Positions 46,101 through 54,600 of a stretch of DNA of 64,000 bases are shown here, piece after piece. The first letter of the stretch is position 1. Each line of letters begins with the position of its first letter. The position numbers were made by a program, and so were the translations under genes. The notes beneath the pieces were generated by a model. The model ran no database searches. It saw only the letters and a list, made by a program, of their open reading frames with translations, and was not told the DNA's origin. Location of the stretch: assembly GCF_963422355.1 (NCBI RefSeq), contig NC_085087.1, positions 1,248,521 to 1,312,520 of the forward strand. The letters are read 5' to 3'. The DNA comes from Corticium candelabrum (lineage: Eukaryota > Porifera > Homoscleromorpha > Homosclerophorida > Plakinidae).

Positions 46101-47783
46101 CAAAAGCAATGCAAAAAAATTTCATGCTGATGTACATAGAAACCGTAAATGGTGTGACGACAGATTCTAATCTCTAGTTCAAGATCATGTATAGTGGTTT
46201 GCTCCCAGTTTAGGGAAGTGGCAGTGAATTATGGAATTAAATCAGAATCAGCTAATACAAAATACATCCCGCATCAGGAGAAAAGGCTTTAAAAGAAGTC
46301 TGAGATTAAGTAAATATTTATACATCTTTGACATAGGCTCTTGGACAGATATTCATAGAATGTGAGAAATATTTCTAAAATATGCAGCTGCTATTCGTCT
46401 GGAGAGTGAGTCAGCCTCTAAATACAGTATATATATATATTGGTGGTGGAGTTCTTGTTGAATAGTAACTTAAGGCCTGTGTTGTTCGAGATGGAAGTGT
46501 TGAAGAACCTGTGCAAAGATATATACCGAATAGCTTGATCATGTGCAGATCAAATTTAATTAAGGAGTGAATGAATGTTAGGTTAGAAGTAACCTGAATC
46601 CTTTTTATACATGATTTTGATGTTAATTTTATGTTGTCTCCCTTTGTTTGTGCTCTTAGCTGCCTTTTAAGAACTGCATATACACTTGTTAAGTTCAAAA
46701 GAAAATATATCATACATAGGTCAGCCCTACTGTGAGTGTCTTCAATATTGAAAAGGACATACCAAAGACTTTGATTGGCCTAGCAGTTAACTTAGTACAG
46801 TACTGCATTTCTTTTGATAAGTTGTGGCAATGGAAATCTGTAGTACACTAAATGTAATACTGAATTTTTATGAAAAATCCTATATTGACTCAAAAGATTT
46901 TAATTTTCATAAAACATACACTATTAAGATTGTGTCTGTTTATGTTGATGCATACATGCATCAGCAACAAAATTGCTGACAGGTTAAGATAAACATTAAC
47001 TGAGGCTCTAGTCACGGAACGCACGTACTGCACCATGACATAGTCTTACTTCTTCCTCAGTCATCTTGAGACACACGATCTGTCACACGGACCATTTCCT
47101 TACAGAAGGGTTGTTCTAACTTATTGCAGATAACAATGCAGGGAAGATCTTAACTGAATTGAATCGCCTAAGGCCATTATAAAATGAGAATGCTAACTGA
47201 AAAAATAGCTGCAGCAGTATTCTCCATTGAACCTGAATAGATCTCTCTACAATACTTTATATCTATATTTGCTTAATATCTTAAGAAGTGTAAGAACTTA
47301 GAAGTAATGTGTAATTAATTAAGTGTAAGATCTAGCGACATTACTGGCAGCAGAGCTTATTATAAGCAGTCAAATTAAGCTTTCATGTGGCTCCGCCCTT
47401 TGCAGTTATTGTTACACGTTTCCAAACATTGAGAGTTAATTAATCGTCAAAATAAAAAACCTATAGCTATCATATGTTGCTATTATGTCAATCAAATGTA
47501 CACAGCTGCCTTTCAAATAGCTCACCTTGCGGTGATGAAGAGACTGGAATCTTTTTCTCCGGAGAAGACTTCTTAGAAGATGGCTGCTCCACGTCATTGT
47601 CCTGCAGATTAAATGATATCGTCACACAAACGAAATTAGGTTGACAACTGATCTATTACAATTCCATTTCATTACCCTACTACACCCCATAACACAACAA
47701 ACGTCATCAATTGACCACTTTTCCATAACCTCATCATCTTGCCACTGTCGCAATCTCCTGGATCGACGAAGAGGTTTGATCAT
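14047..47783 (-). CDS. FBXO11: FBXO11 orthologue (F-box, beta-helix, UBR-box protein), 19-exon model
   Basis: FBXO11 is the substrate receptor of an SCF (SKP1-CUL1-F-box) ubiquitin ligase. Minus-strand exons, 5' to 3': 47783-47730, 47601-47526, 38260-38128, 38054-37853, 37035-36964, 36892-36745, 34529-34441, 34376-34268, 33644-33268, 32433-32262, 25134-24964, 24898-24766, 18614-18538, 18479-18294, 18091-17999, 17931-17848, 17784-17676, 16301-16203, 14167-14047. Every junction keeps phase, and the summed length is 2505 nt (834 aa plus stop) against about 927 aa for the human protein. Order: basic N-terminus, F-box (about residues 48-90), right-handed beta-helix repeats (about 295-725), UBR box (about 757-805), short acidic tail. 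The match to vertebrate FBXO11 is continuous, block by block. Exon 1 ([15 protein letters not shown]) is the least certain; it was chosen because it supplies an ATG and phase 0. The intron after exon 4 uses a GC donor (ATG/GCAAGT). The long introns are full of transposons. Confidence 0.92.
14990..15932 (+). pseudogene. decayed repetitive-element ORF, family not named
   Basis: Plus-strand pieces include [20 protein letters not shown] and [14 protein letters not shown] (open 15035-15379). After stops come [71 protein letters not shown] and [10 protein letters not shown]. The blocks D-YP-xxIxN-ER-RxG, CPxQWxKFL-GENKxxLxxFLxxEW and a following Cys/His end recall a hypothetical protein family that is repeated many times in coral and sponge genomes. 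Its function is unknown to me, and it may be part of a transposon. It lies antisense in the last FBXO11 intron and carries several stops and frameshifts. Confidence 0.55.
16535..16722 (-). mobile_element. two tandem 3' fragments of the tRNA-headed SINE family
   Basis: Two adjacent copies of about 95 bp (16541-16630 and 16633-16722) share AAGTGGGGTCTTTACC and CAGCAGGGTACATGT. The same block, in the opposite orientation, is the 3' part of the complete SINE at 44.17-44.57 kb. The tRNA-like head is absent here. They lie in an FBXO11 intron. Confidence 0.75.
17676..25134 (-). CDS. FBXO11: FBXO11 exons 11-17, remaining beta-helix turns
   Basis: Exons 25134-24964, 24898-24766, 18614-18538, 18479-18294, 18091-17999, 17931-17848, 17784-17676. 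Each adds one or two beta-helix turns with the GNxIxxNxxAGVxI / NPxxRRNKIHxGxxGGIxI alternation: [97 protein letters not shown] and so on. The last exon ends [12 protein letters not shown], the conserved linker into the UBR box (PMHDFYRC in vertebrates). Donors are mostly phase 1, which is typical of repeat-encoding exons. Confidence 0.92.
19576..19702. mobile_element. MITE, TAGACTCGTRCCCAG family, copy 1
   Basis: Starts TAGACTCGTGCCCAGTCCTC followed by CTCTGCGC, and carries the inverse GCGCGAAGGAGGACAGGTA at the right end, about 127 bp in all. The same ends occur at 20.8 and 22.7 kb. No coding capacity. Confidence 0.65.
20588..20664. repeat. 21-bp tandem repeat, about 3.7 copies
   Basis: The unit CGCTTTGTAGAACAAAATTT plus A is repeated with one or two differences between copies. 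It lies in a long FBXO11 intron, with no coding meaning seen. Confidence 0.9.
20805..20932. mobile_element. MITE, TAGACTCGTRCCCAG family, copy 2
   Basis: The left end GGTACGTACTAGTCCTCC and the right end GGGGAACTGGGAACGAGTCT are inverse versions of the family ends (GACTCGTACCCAGTCCTCC). About 128 bp, in an FBXO11 intron. Confidence 0.6.
20997..21258. mobile_element. MITE with about 75-bp inverted arms
   Basis: Left arm 20998-21075 (ACTAGAATAAAAAACG, then AAATAGATGTAGGGATTG, then AAAGTAATAGAAACA) is repeated inverted at 21183-21257 (TGTTTCTATTACTTTT, then CTACATCTATTTCTTTC, then TTTTGTATTCTAGT). The central spacer is about 105 bp. The long near-perfect arms mark a recent fold-back element in an FBXO11 intron. 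Confidence 0.8.
21271..21330. repeat. perfect 19-bp hairpin overlapping a second inverted repeat
   Basis: GGAGTGCGAAGGCACAACC at 21271-21289 pairs perfectly with 21299-21317, with a 9-base loop. In addition AACCTACTCCAG at 21286-21297 pairs with CTGGAGTAGGTT at 21319-21330. The two pairings are mutually exclusive. It sits 13 bp beyond the right arm of the neighbouring MITE. Confidence 0.9.
21740..22300 (+). pseudogene. LINE polyprotein 3' end with C-terminal zinc finger
   Basis: The frame reads [20 protein letters not shown], then [16 protein letters not shown]. After frameshifts come [42 protein letters not shown] and a terminal [20 protein letters not shown] followed by FC. The order (tail of RT thumb, WLGHVARM, WRD, CCHH-type finger CxCGRxFRRxGDxTRHxxFC) is the C-terminal end of a LINE RT protein that I recall from corals and sponges. 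It is 5'-truncated and frameshifted, lies in an FBXO11 intron, and is followed by a (TG)n tract. Confidence 0.75.
22420..22540. repeat. (TG)n microsatellite, imperfect
   Basis: About 60 TG units with a few CA, CG and GG interruptions, beginning 120 bp beyond the finger of the preceding LINE fragment and abutting the start of the next one. Confidence 0.98.
22570..23440 (+). pseudogene. LINE reverse transcriptase fragment split by a MITE
   Basis: [20 protein letters not shown] carries the catalytic YADD box. After a 113-bp MITE the frame resumes [20 protein letters not shown], then VESVVMW, matching the KTKVLxxG...I.G..L..V..F.YLG region of LINE RTs. Later pieces ([16 protein letters not shown], TLSxxxVVQKDLK) are the C-terminal connection. 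Stops are frequent after 22930. It differs from the previous LINE fragment, so two truncated LINE 3' ends are arranged in tandem. Confidence 0.75.
22700..22812. mobile_element. MITE, TAGACTCGTRCCCAG family, copy 3, inside the LINE RT
   Basis: TAGACTCGTACCCAGTCTCC at 22700 is inverted at the right end GGACTGGGTATGAGTCTA (ending 22812), with CTCCTC/GAGGAG continuing inward. Only 113 bp long. The LINE RT frame flanks it on both sides, so it inserted into an existing LINE copy. Confidence 0.85.
23455..23549. repeat. (TG)n microsatellite
   Basis: About 47 TG units with one CCG interruption near 23466, directly after the 3' end of the LINE fragment at 22570-23440. Confidence 0.98.
26112..26545. 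repeat. pentanucleotide satellite (GATAC)n
   Basis: About 57 copies of a five-base unit (ACGAT in cyclic form) are nearly perfect to 26395, with recurrent GATAG variants arranged in a higher-order pattern. The tract decays to GATAC/AATAC mixtures by 26545. Both strands give open frames because five is not a multiple of three (Arg-Tyr-Asp-Thr-Ile on +, Ser-Tyr-Arg-Ile-Val on -), which is not evidence of coding. It lies in the 7-kb FBXO11 intron between exons 10 and 11. Confidence 0.97.
27480..29434 (-). pseudogene. LINE 5' portion: coiled-coil ORF1-like region and APE-type endonuclease
   Basis: Minus-strand reading from 29434 gives a 129-codon ORF with a heptad-rich stretch ([20 protein letters not shown]) and a Lys-rich end. 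Next, through stops, comes [20 protein letters not shown], an RRM-like IYLGYLG segment of ORF1 proteins. From about 28400 an endonuclease/exonuclease/phosphatase domain follows: [52 protein letters not shown], then an ORF at 28066-27569 with [20 protein letters not shown] and LDHLLV (the catalytic SDH has become LDH). Stops and frameshifts occur in between, and no RT follows, so the copy is 3'-deleted. It sits inside an FBXO11 intron in the same orientation as the gene. Confidence 0.75.
32262..37035 (-). CDS. FBXO11: FBXO11 exons 5-10, start of the beta-helix domain
   Basis: Exons 37035-36964, 36892-36745, 34529-34441, 34376-34268, 33644-33268 and 32433-32262. They encode [13 protein letters not shown], then [12 protein letters not shown] and [20 protein letters not shown], corresponding to the DALxxA...VxxGxY start of the carbohydrate-binding/sugar-hydrolase beta-helix module. 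The long exon at 33644 carries four PbH1-type turns ([78 protein letters not shown]). The next carries [20 protein letters not shown], nearly the vertebrate sequence. These helices form the substrate-binding face in the family. Confidence 0.93.
32610..32992. mobile_element. hAT-like MITE, AGGGCGCGTTCGATTG ends
   Basis: The left end AGGGCGCGTTCGATTGAGCT is inverted at the right end (AGCCCAATCAAACGTGACCT), and similarity runs about 37 bp inward (CTCTTCCAGCCTCTTCCAGA). The interior has further nested inverted blocks (TGGAAGAGGGGCGTGCTCTTCC). The GGGCGC start is hAT-like. An 8-bp target duplication is not evident. A truncated relative is at 60163-60317. Confidence 0.75.
33915..33975. repeat. degenerate (CCGT/CTGT)n tetranucleotide repeat
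   Basis: Runs of CCATCCGTCCGCCCGTCCGT passing into CTGTCTGTCTG, about 15 degenerate tetranucleotides, in the FBXO11 intron between exons 8 and 9. Confidence 0.8.
34828..36002. mobile_element. possible non-autonomous DNA element, ATGCGAAGTGCACGG ends
   Basis: ATGCGAAGTGCACGG at 34829-34843 is inverted as CCGTGCACTTCGCAT ending at 36001. The interior of about 1.1 kb is GC-richer than the flanks and has no recognisable transposase. Terminal repeats are short (about 15-16 bp). The element lies within the FBXO11 intron between exons 6 and 7. Confidence 0.55.
37853..38260 (-). CDS. FBXO11: FBXO11 F-box exons 3 and 4
   Basis: Exon 38260-38128 encodes [20 protein letters not shown] then [22 protein letters not shown], a canonical F-box that would bind SKP1. 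The codon for the final Trp is split across the intron (TG/G). Exon 38054-37853 continues [12 protein letters not shown] and a Ser-rich linker ([20 protein letters not shown]) ending in [11 protein letters not shown], matching the WKESFQQL region of vertebrate FBXO11. The Ser-rich linker is a local insertion relative to the human protein. The acceptor of the first exon (TCTTGTAG) and the phase-1 join to exon 2 support the model. Confidence 0.93.
39079..40110 (-). pseudogene. Tc1/mariner transposase, frameshifted copy
   Basis: From 40110 on the minus strand: [40 protein letters not shown] (paired-type helix-turn-helix), [10 protein letters not shown], the AT-hook-like linker, then [17 protein letters not shown]. 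At about 39640 the frame shifts; the correct frame reads [20 protein letters not shown] (first or second catalytic Asp), then [22 protein letters not shown] (catalytic DNAP) and, in another frame, [20 protein letters not shown] (WPxxSPDxNPIE block, third acidic residue) to GGQTKY and stop at 39079. All catalytic blocks are present but spread over frames with at least three stops. Terminal repeats could not be assigned. It sits in the FBXO11 intron before the F-box exon. Confidence 0.9.
40780..41546. mobile_element. non-autonomous DNA element with TTGGGGCGAGCC ends, copy 1
   Basis: A perfect 12-bp inverted repeat, TTGGGGCGAGCC at 40780-40791 and GGCTCGCCCCAA at 41509-41520. A second copy at 59.6-60.35 kb aligns over almost the whole length (GTTGATTTTGAG, ACAGACATGATGGTTTGTG, CGAGCTTCTAGAGA, AAAAATGCAACTAA), and the similarity extends to AACTAGT beyond the right terminal repeat. 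Short open frames on both strands are shared by the copies but have no recognised domain. Confidence 0.8.
41566..41947. mobile_element. pogo/Tigger-like MITE, CAGTAGAACCTC ends
   Basis: CAGTAGAACCTCACTAATCT at the left and its inverse near AATTAGCAAGGTTCTACTG at the right. The CAGTxxAACCTC start is the style of pogo/Tigger elements. About 380 bp, no transposase. Confidence 0.75.
41957..42610. mobile_element. MITE with about 95-bp terminal inverted repeats
   Basis: Left arm 41957-42052 (GGTACACTCCATTGTTTAGC, CAAACTTGATTGCATA, GCAATCAAGTTGGAAGATTG, CTGAACTACAGGTAAAGC) is inverted at 42515-42609. Each arm also contains a palindrome (CTTGATTGCATA/TATGCAATCAAG). The interior is about 460 bp with no coding sequence recognised. 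It adjoins the pogo-like MITE to the left, only 10 bp away. Confidence 0.85.
43081..43171. repeat. (TG)n microsatellite
   Basis: About 45 TG units. The preceding CTCTATATATAAAGGAGAGC and the GC-rich sequence that follows recall the 5' ends of Helitron-like elements, but nothing else supports that. Confidence 0.97.
43525..43830. repeat. diverged tandem duplication, period about 208 bp
   Basis: GTTCGATACAACTGTTCCCC, CAACGCCAGCAATGTCTTCAA and GACTGTCGAAGTGG at about 43531-43605 recur as GTTTGATACACCCGTTCCCT, CAACGGCAGCAACGGCTTCAA and GACTGTCAAAATGG at about 43740-43815. It may be the interior of an unclassified mobile element. Confidence 0.6.
43925..44165 (+). mobile_element. SINE family, headless copy
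   Basis: Matches the body of the next copy from GGGGAATTTCTGTAGTCTGG through ATGCTGTTCACGAG, CAGAAACATGTACC, CACCTGCCAGGTTGG and GGTAAAGACCCCACTT, ending GGGCACAGCGAAACATAATA. It lacks the tRNA-like head and lies immediately upstream of the complete copy. Confidence 0.75.
44170..44572 (+). mobile_element. tRNA-headed SINE, most complete copy
   Basis: The first 70 bp look like a tRNA gene: box A TAGCGTAGTGGTTAGAG at 44181-44197 and box B GGGTTTAATCCCG at 44225-44237, spaced as an internal RNA polymerase III promoter. The body (TGTCTATTTGGCTATGTCTG, TCCGTCGATGGGGAGTTTCT, ACATGTACCACTCTGGG) ends with GATAAAGACCCCACTT. Four other partial copies occur in this window. Copy structure and promoter boxes fit a SINE; which LINE partner mobilises it is unknown. 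Confidence 0.8.
45690..46400 (+). pseudogene. LINE reverse transcriptase remnant
   Basis: Plus-strand pieces [20 protein letters not shown] (YADDIVLLSP box with the catalytic Ala-Asp changed to Thr-Ser), [29 protein letters not shown] and [19 protein letters not shown] follow the order of a LINE RT palm and thumb. The frame shifts repeatedly. It lies in the long FBXO11 intron between exons 2 and 3. A (TA)n run follows at about 46430. Confidence 0.65.
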
Positions 47784-48436
47784 GACGAACAAAATAACAA
47801 CTCTAAAACATCATATAGGAAATCAATACAGAGGTCAGAGAGGTCACACAGTGGTTACTTCATGCAATTACCGTACACTTTTTGCTACTGTACAGTACAT
47901 CAAACATGTCCTACTGGTTCAAACTCGTCAAGTAACATGAATGAATGGATGAACGAATGAATGAATGAATGAATGACTGCAGTGTAGTTGTCTCGAGAGA
48001 AAACGCTAACAACAGTTCGTCGGACTTAACCACTCAACCTTCTGATGTATACCGCGTCGGTAACGTCAACTGCGGTTAGCAGTCGGCCTCTCCTATTCAC
48101 TAGCTAGAGGGTCTTCCCTGTACTGCCATGCAACTACTGGTCCGACCTCAGATAGCCCGACTGTAGGTCTTACCGTCAATGCTTGTGAGCGACGCTGCAG
48201 TACAACACCTGCCGGTGAGCAAACAGTCTTACAAGATACGAAGCAATAAACAATTGGCGTTACAATGGCGGAGCTTTGATAATTTACAGTCAACCAATCA
48301 CAAAGAGGCAACTGGCGCTCCCGGATATCATCTACATAAAATAAGGATTCGCAAACAGCTTTAGTGACAACAGCACTACTAGTGCGTCTCGCTTCAATGT
48401 CTCGTGTACAAAGAATAGACGCTACAAGTGTTCGGT
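47784..48436. promoter_or_regulatory. LEO1-FBXO11 spacer, candidate FBXO11 promoter
   Basis: The region between the LEO1 stop (48437) and the proposed FBXO11 ATG (47783) is richer in CpG than its surroundings between 48000 and 48450, and includes a short (GAAT)n run at 47940-47975. Open frames across it (for example 48093-48440 minus) contain no known motif. The promoter role is inferred from position only. Confidence 0.4.
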
Positions 48437-48634
48437 TCAACTACTGTCCTCATCGTCGCTTTCTATAATCCGCTTGCTAGTCTGCTTGCGTCGCTTTCCT
48501 GCAATGTAGATAAACAGAACACCGACTAACGCGCAAACTCTCAGACGTAATTGTATTTGGCGTGTAGTACCACCACTTCCGCTCCTAGATGTGAAATCAT
48601 CAGATGTACGTTTCCTTAGAGTAGAAGATGAACC
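48437..48634 (-). CDS. LEO1: LEO1 C-terminal two exons
   Basis: Exon 48634-48571 (acceptor TTTCAG) encodes [20 protein letters not shown]; after a 72-bp intron, exon 48498-48437 (acceptor ATTGCAG) encodes [20 protein letters not shown] and TGA. The Lys/Arg cluster followed by SDDED matches the KKHKKYVISDEEE end of vertebrate LEO1. The 6.8-kb intron before it holds several MITEs. The phase (0 then 1) fits the upstream exon at 55392. Confidence 0.82.
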   Translation of the reverse strand, partial: GSSSTLRKRTSDDFTSRSGSGGTTRQIQLRLRVCALVGVLFIYIAGKRRKQTSKRIIESDDEDSS

Positions 48635-51600
48635 CTGAAAAACAGCAATGAAAGCAGTAACTGTAGGTACTTGAGCTCTAATAATTAGTCACTTTCTAAT
48701 AACGGCTTTGAGTCCTAACATCAAGGTGATAGATAATACAGATTGTCAAACATAATAATTTACAGCAGTGACCAAGTGCGTGGTGCCATATATGATCAAC
48801 TAGACTAGGTATCAACTTTTCAATTTAACAAAATATGTTTTGATTTATCAGTCATGTAAAATGCACTACATTGCAACCCCGATTCTCAGCGGAAGCCAAA
48901 TTGTCTGAATAATCGAAAGTCTGGAAGCCAAATTGTTTGAATAATCGAAAGTCTGGAAGCCAAATTGTCTGAATAATCGATAGTCAGGACAAATGAAATG
49001 ATGATGTACAGTGACCTCTTTGAGGTTCAGTACATACTGAACAAGTGTCTAATTAACAAATACACAGCAATATTTTAGGTCAACAACGACTCAACATGGT
49101 TACAGTTTACCTTAATGACTAGATGTAAAAGTCCTCTATGGTTCCAATTCATTAGATTTCCATGTTGGAATGATGTCACACGGGGAAACACGCGTGAAAG
49201 ACATGTGCTTTTTCGGCAGAAATAGAATTGTCTGGATTATCGAAATGTCCGGATAATCCTAGGGTTACGGTTAGAGTCAGGGTTAGGGTTAGGATTAATT
49301 GGATAATCGGGGTTGTCGACTGTAGTACTGAGAATTCTAACTCTATCTATGAAATATGATTCTTCTATCTTACAACCTTCCAAAGGCTAATCCAGCCCAA
49401 GAAAACACAGCACCCAAGATAACCAGCACAGCACAAGATAACCAGCACAGCACAACAAAAGCCAATCAAGCAAAATAGTAGATCAGAGGCAATAGATCCA
49501 TTTACCAAGCTGCCATCAGTTTCACCCACAATCATACCCTACTATCAACAACAAGGCAACTTGATAATGTCTTCCTAGATTTGACTATATTCGCTGAAGC
49601 AACTACAAGATTGCACTAGAACTATAACATGTTACTCATTAGACTAGTCACTACTCAATGAAATTGACTGTTGTGTGACACTACTGTCCTTCCATGCAAG
49701 CTCAAGCCACAATTCAACCATATCGGAAGACTCAGACCCTCATGCAAAGTACAAATCCTTCTGTCTGAGACTCCTGGAATGCTGATGTGCCACAAACAAT
49801 GCATTGGTGTTAACATGCAACAAATCAACTATGAAAGTTTATGTGTAAAATTTAAGCTAACTAAACTAAGAATTTACCATCACATTACGAATTGCAGACA
49901 CACTGTCACAGCTAGAAAATATTCAGATTTATAACTAGACAAACATCAGCAACATCATGACACACACATAGTAGTGAGGCATTGCTAAAATTAACTAATA
50001 CGAAATTAATGTTAAAATTAGTTCAGACAACTGCTTACGTTGCACATAACAAAGCCAAACATTGCCTACACACACTGACCATGCCAAACAATTCCTAGCA
50101 TGTTGCTGACAAAATGTATACACATTTTCATGCAGATTGAGCTCAGTGCATGCCACAGTGTTCATTAATGATAATCCAATTATTTCCTTTCCTCAGAACA
50201 AATTGTACATGTTCAACTTAAGCCTTCACAAGACAAGTATTTACAACTAATGACTGCATGGCATTACAAAAAGGAAGATCTTGAGTAAGTCCTGTTTCAG
50301 CAACAAAAGATTAGGAAGATCTTCCATGACAACCGAGCAAGCTGATCGTACAATCAAATAGAAATAAAGACATAGATGTTCGCTCTTGCTCTGTGCTGAT
50401 TTAGAAAGACTTAAAGAATGTATTAAAATACCAGCTACTAATAAATTACATGCTTATTCTTCCACATATTCTCACAAATATAAAACCATTAAATCCCTTT
50501 GTTATTCTTCCAATGTTGTAGAATTTATATTCTCCAATATCTGCTCAGACCTCTCAACTTTTTAGCACCAAAAAAAAGAGACTGTCTTCTTTAAACGACC
50601 ACGCAGTAACATATTCCCAAAGTGGGTGTGGTCACCAGATTGTTGGCCTCGCTTTACGTTTGCACCAAGACTTTGCCCTCAAACTTCCAAACATTATGTC
50701 TAATTACTTTTACTGCAGGTAGTACACCGGATACCCCAGATACAAGCAAGTAGAGACATATTTAGAGTCTAGTTCAAAGAATCCGCTATGTCCAGAAAGA
50801 CGGATCTAATGAGTCTGCGCAAAAGTTAAACGACTGTCAGAGTGTCTCACGGTAGGCTTGTCGGGAGAAAAGACTGGCCATCATCAGAATTGGCCGCAAA
50901 TCGTGAAATTGTGAGACATGCCCCTAAATCGCGAGTCTCACGACGAAATCATGAGAGTTAAAAAGTCTGTCTGCTGAGTACGATGACACAGACCAACAAG
51001 TAGCATTGTCTGTTTCACCTAAGACAACTGCATAGTCAAATATGATTGCAATAACTTCTACACTAAACTTTAGAACTGGCATCAGTTTCAAAGCAGCAAC
51101 CAGTCAAACAGAGTGGTGTTGAATAAACTTGCCAGTCAGCAAGGAGAGTTTATTAGAAAACAAAAGTAATAAGCAATCATCTGTCCTATTACCCAGTTGA
51201 TATCAAAACATGACATATGGTGTATGTTTCTATGGTTTGGCAAGTTGCATGAACAACACAATAAACTGTGCATGTTGTACAGAATGTGATGCAATGCTGA
51301 CATTCACTCTATCTCTTTAGTTGTGTATTTAATGCAAGCCTTCAAGCTGGTTTGTACTCTTGATAAAGTCAAAATATGCAAATTAAAGCAAAACAGCAGT
51401 GACAGAAGTCAATTCTTCATAAAACCAAATGACATCTAAAGCGCGTTTCTTTATTTCTCTTCTGCTCTTCTAGAAGAGGTAGAGCAGCAATTTCACAAAA
51501 GGACAGAAAAGCCACACCCACTAAAAGCTGTCAGAAGAGCAATAAATAAAAAACAATCGACAGAGGCACGAAGAGGCACGAGCATGCGAAGTAGACTTGT

Positions 51601-54600
51601 CAGTCTGATTTGCGATTGATGCAGTGGTGTCAGAAGCGGTGCAACCGTGCAACCATGGCTGTACTGTACCACTTTTTGGTGACCTCGTGTACCCACACCC
51701 TATTACACTTTCTTCCGGTCTGTCTCTGTGGTACTACGAAGAACAACTTAACTGCATGATGAAGCTGTGCTGCCGACTCCATCCGTTTTGTATCACAAGC
51801 ACTTTCAGTGTCAGTGTATGCTTAGTGGTAGAACATGCTACATAACCACGCCTACTAGTGCGGGTTAGGCCGTCCGCTTTAAATTTGCTTCCTACGCCTC
51901 TGCAATGAACGAGACTAACATTACAGCTGTTGCAACTGCATGTTGTCTAACAGTTCCTACCTGGCTGTCTTCACCATCACCAGACCAAGATCCGGCAGGT
52001 GTCAATGATAGGGGCCCCTGTGACAAGTTGGCTTGCGAATCATTAGGATTCCATGACTCCGGCAAAGAGGAATTACGCATTAGCACATCTATCACGGATT
52101 CCATACTGTTCCCGTATCCCCTGCCATCCGTTTTTAGAAAAGATGTGCATGCATTACCTCTTACTCTTCTGCTCTTCTGAGTTTCTAGTGGAAGAGCAGA
52201 AGTCATGGGACCTCTTCTAGACCTCTTGCAGCAAAATAAAGAAACAGTCAAAATATTCTAATGCTCTTCTAGTCTCTACCAGAAGAGCAGAAGAAAATAG
52301 AAATGCACCCCTAGCCATAACTTCTTCAGAGAATGGTCACATATAGGTTTTGAATGGCATTCACAGTAAGCTAGAAATGCCAATAGTTTTCCCACAAGCT
52401 TAAGGAGGCAAAACTAAACAGATTTTGCTTTGCCAGGTTCAGCCATGTTATAGAAAGTCTATCTACTACATGTACATAGTCAAATTATATTTATATGCCT
52501 CAGTGGTATCGCAAATTGACGTTGCATGAACAACATAATAATCTATGATCCAACTCCAGAATTGTGACATGTCAATGCACCCCTTGTCCGAATTTTTTTA
52601 TTAAAGTGTCCTAAATAGGAGAAACAAGCAATGAGCTCATTGCCATGGCAACCACACACTACACACCTTTTCTGTGTAATTTAACCACTTCTTGTATTGA
52701 AAACCTTACACTACAACATCTCTACATATTCTATTGTACTTGATTTGTTAGGGCGCATTTCCACTAGTGCCTAAACCGGTTTACCAAGTGGTTTAAAGAT
52801 AAACTGGTTTAAGAATTGACCTGTTTCCATCTGCACTAAACCAGTTATATGTTAAACCTAAACCTATTTCTTAAACCTACTTCGAAGTAGGTTTAGCAAA
52901 GTGGTTTAGGTTTAACTGTCACGTGACAGTAACGCGCTTGTTTAGATGGCTTCTGACAATGCTGTTTTGATGATATTGATTATTTTGTCGGGATAGGATT
53001 GCCCTTAGGAGATGTAAGGGTTGTTAGCTAGGGGAAAGAAATCAGCAGCTACGGAGAGAGAGAGAAGACCGTGTCCTTGGTCATCCTCGTGCAAATTCCT
53101 ACTAGCAGATGCTGAATCAGTAACAACCAACAGTTGCCCTGACTTGGTGACAGACCAGCCCAATACTTCAAATTAATGCGTTCCTAGACGGTTTGTTTAG
53201 CACATCCCAGATGTGCAAGTTCCTAGTGGAAACAGTCGCTTTCTTGAACTGGTTTAGTTTTAAACGCATTTAAGCTAAACTAGTTTAAGGTGTAGCTAGT
53301 GGAAACACAGCCTTAGACATGCAGTAGAAATCATCTAAAACACAACACTATAGTAGTCTAGTGACTTGATGTGATATGCAGGTGGTTGATACGAGCAACT
53401 GTTGTGATCAGTAGAGTACTATCGTTATAATTGACTTCATAGTTTTACTAATCTACTAAAAAAAAGAGCTACATTTCAACAATTCTAACTTTAGAATGTC
53501 CAACACTAAAAGAAAATTTCATCAAGATCAAGTCATTATCGCTGCTTTACATGCACGACATCACGGTATTGCATATTTCACAGTCTGCCTGTTTGTGACA
53601 GCCTATAGCTCTTGGGAGCACCTAGAAGCGTCAGTGCACTGGAAACGTCCATTGTCTTAGCAGAAGCAGCGCCCAGAGTGCAGTTGCTGCTGCAAGAACA
53701 TGAAATGAATGCCATTAGCGCTTCTGGAGCCGGCAACTGATCTGACCATTGCATAGCTGATGATGTCGGATGTTCAGAAACGAATTTCCATTCATGGCCG
53801 ACAGGAGTCCGAATTTCGGGACAATGCTTTCAGACTGCCGCTTGGTTATTTGCGCGACGGATATAGCTATATGGAGTCACAGAGAATCACAACATGGAGG
53901 CAACTGATTGATACGGCTGTTTACACAGAACATTTGATATTGAACGCTGTTATTAATTAAACGCCGTGCAACCTAGGCTAGCTTTCCTTACAAAGCACAA
54001 ACTTTTCCCATACGCCAAGAAGGTTTTCATCAATTTCATATGTTTCTCCTAGCCTAGTGAACATTCAATTGCCATATAGCCAAAGCATGCATTTGGGTCT
54101 TCCTCTAGATCCGTGCATTTTACCACGACCTGCAAATGAACTGGTGAAATCACCTCCAGTATAAATGCATACAAACAGATGAGAGCTTGGGAAACTGGGC
54201 CTACAATGCAAGACATTGTGGGCAAATCAATAAAACGAATTTGCTGTTTTGTTCCTGTTCAAATATTATTGTACAAGAAAATTGTGGAGCAAGCTAGAGT
54301 TCACCCTGTATGGCAACATCTGTGTCGGGTAAAGACACTAGTGGCATGCACTGTGTTTGCGGCATGCCTTGCCATGAAGCGGCAATCAAGTGTCCGCTTC
54401 TTCTTGTGTAGACTCTAATTCACACAAACGTTAACCGACTACTACATACCTCCAGCATTGAGTTCCATGCACTTGTCACTTAGTAAGGCTGCATGGCATT
54501 TTCAAAAGCTTGATGCAAACTCAGGACTTCTACAACACTATTTGTATCCATAATATTTTGGAGCTACTTCTAGTGACATCAGTTCTAGTATAACCTAAAA

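Noticed and set aside
48093..48440. 115-codon minus-strand frame upstream of FBXO11
   Set aside because: No motif, overlaps the LEO1 3' end and the presumed promoter; the exon-phase model of FBXO11 does not need it.
51892..52251. 119-codon minus-strand frame as a host gene
   Set aside because: It is inside a terminal-repeat element, includes part of the terminal repeat, and shows no recognisable domain; captured sequence remains possible.
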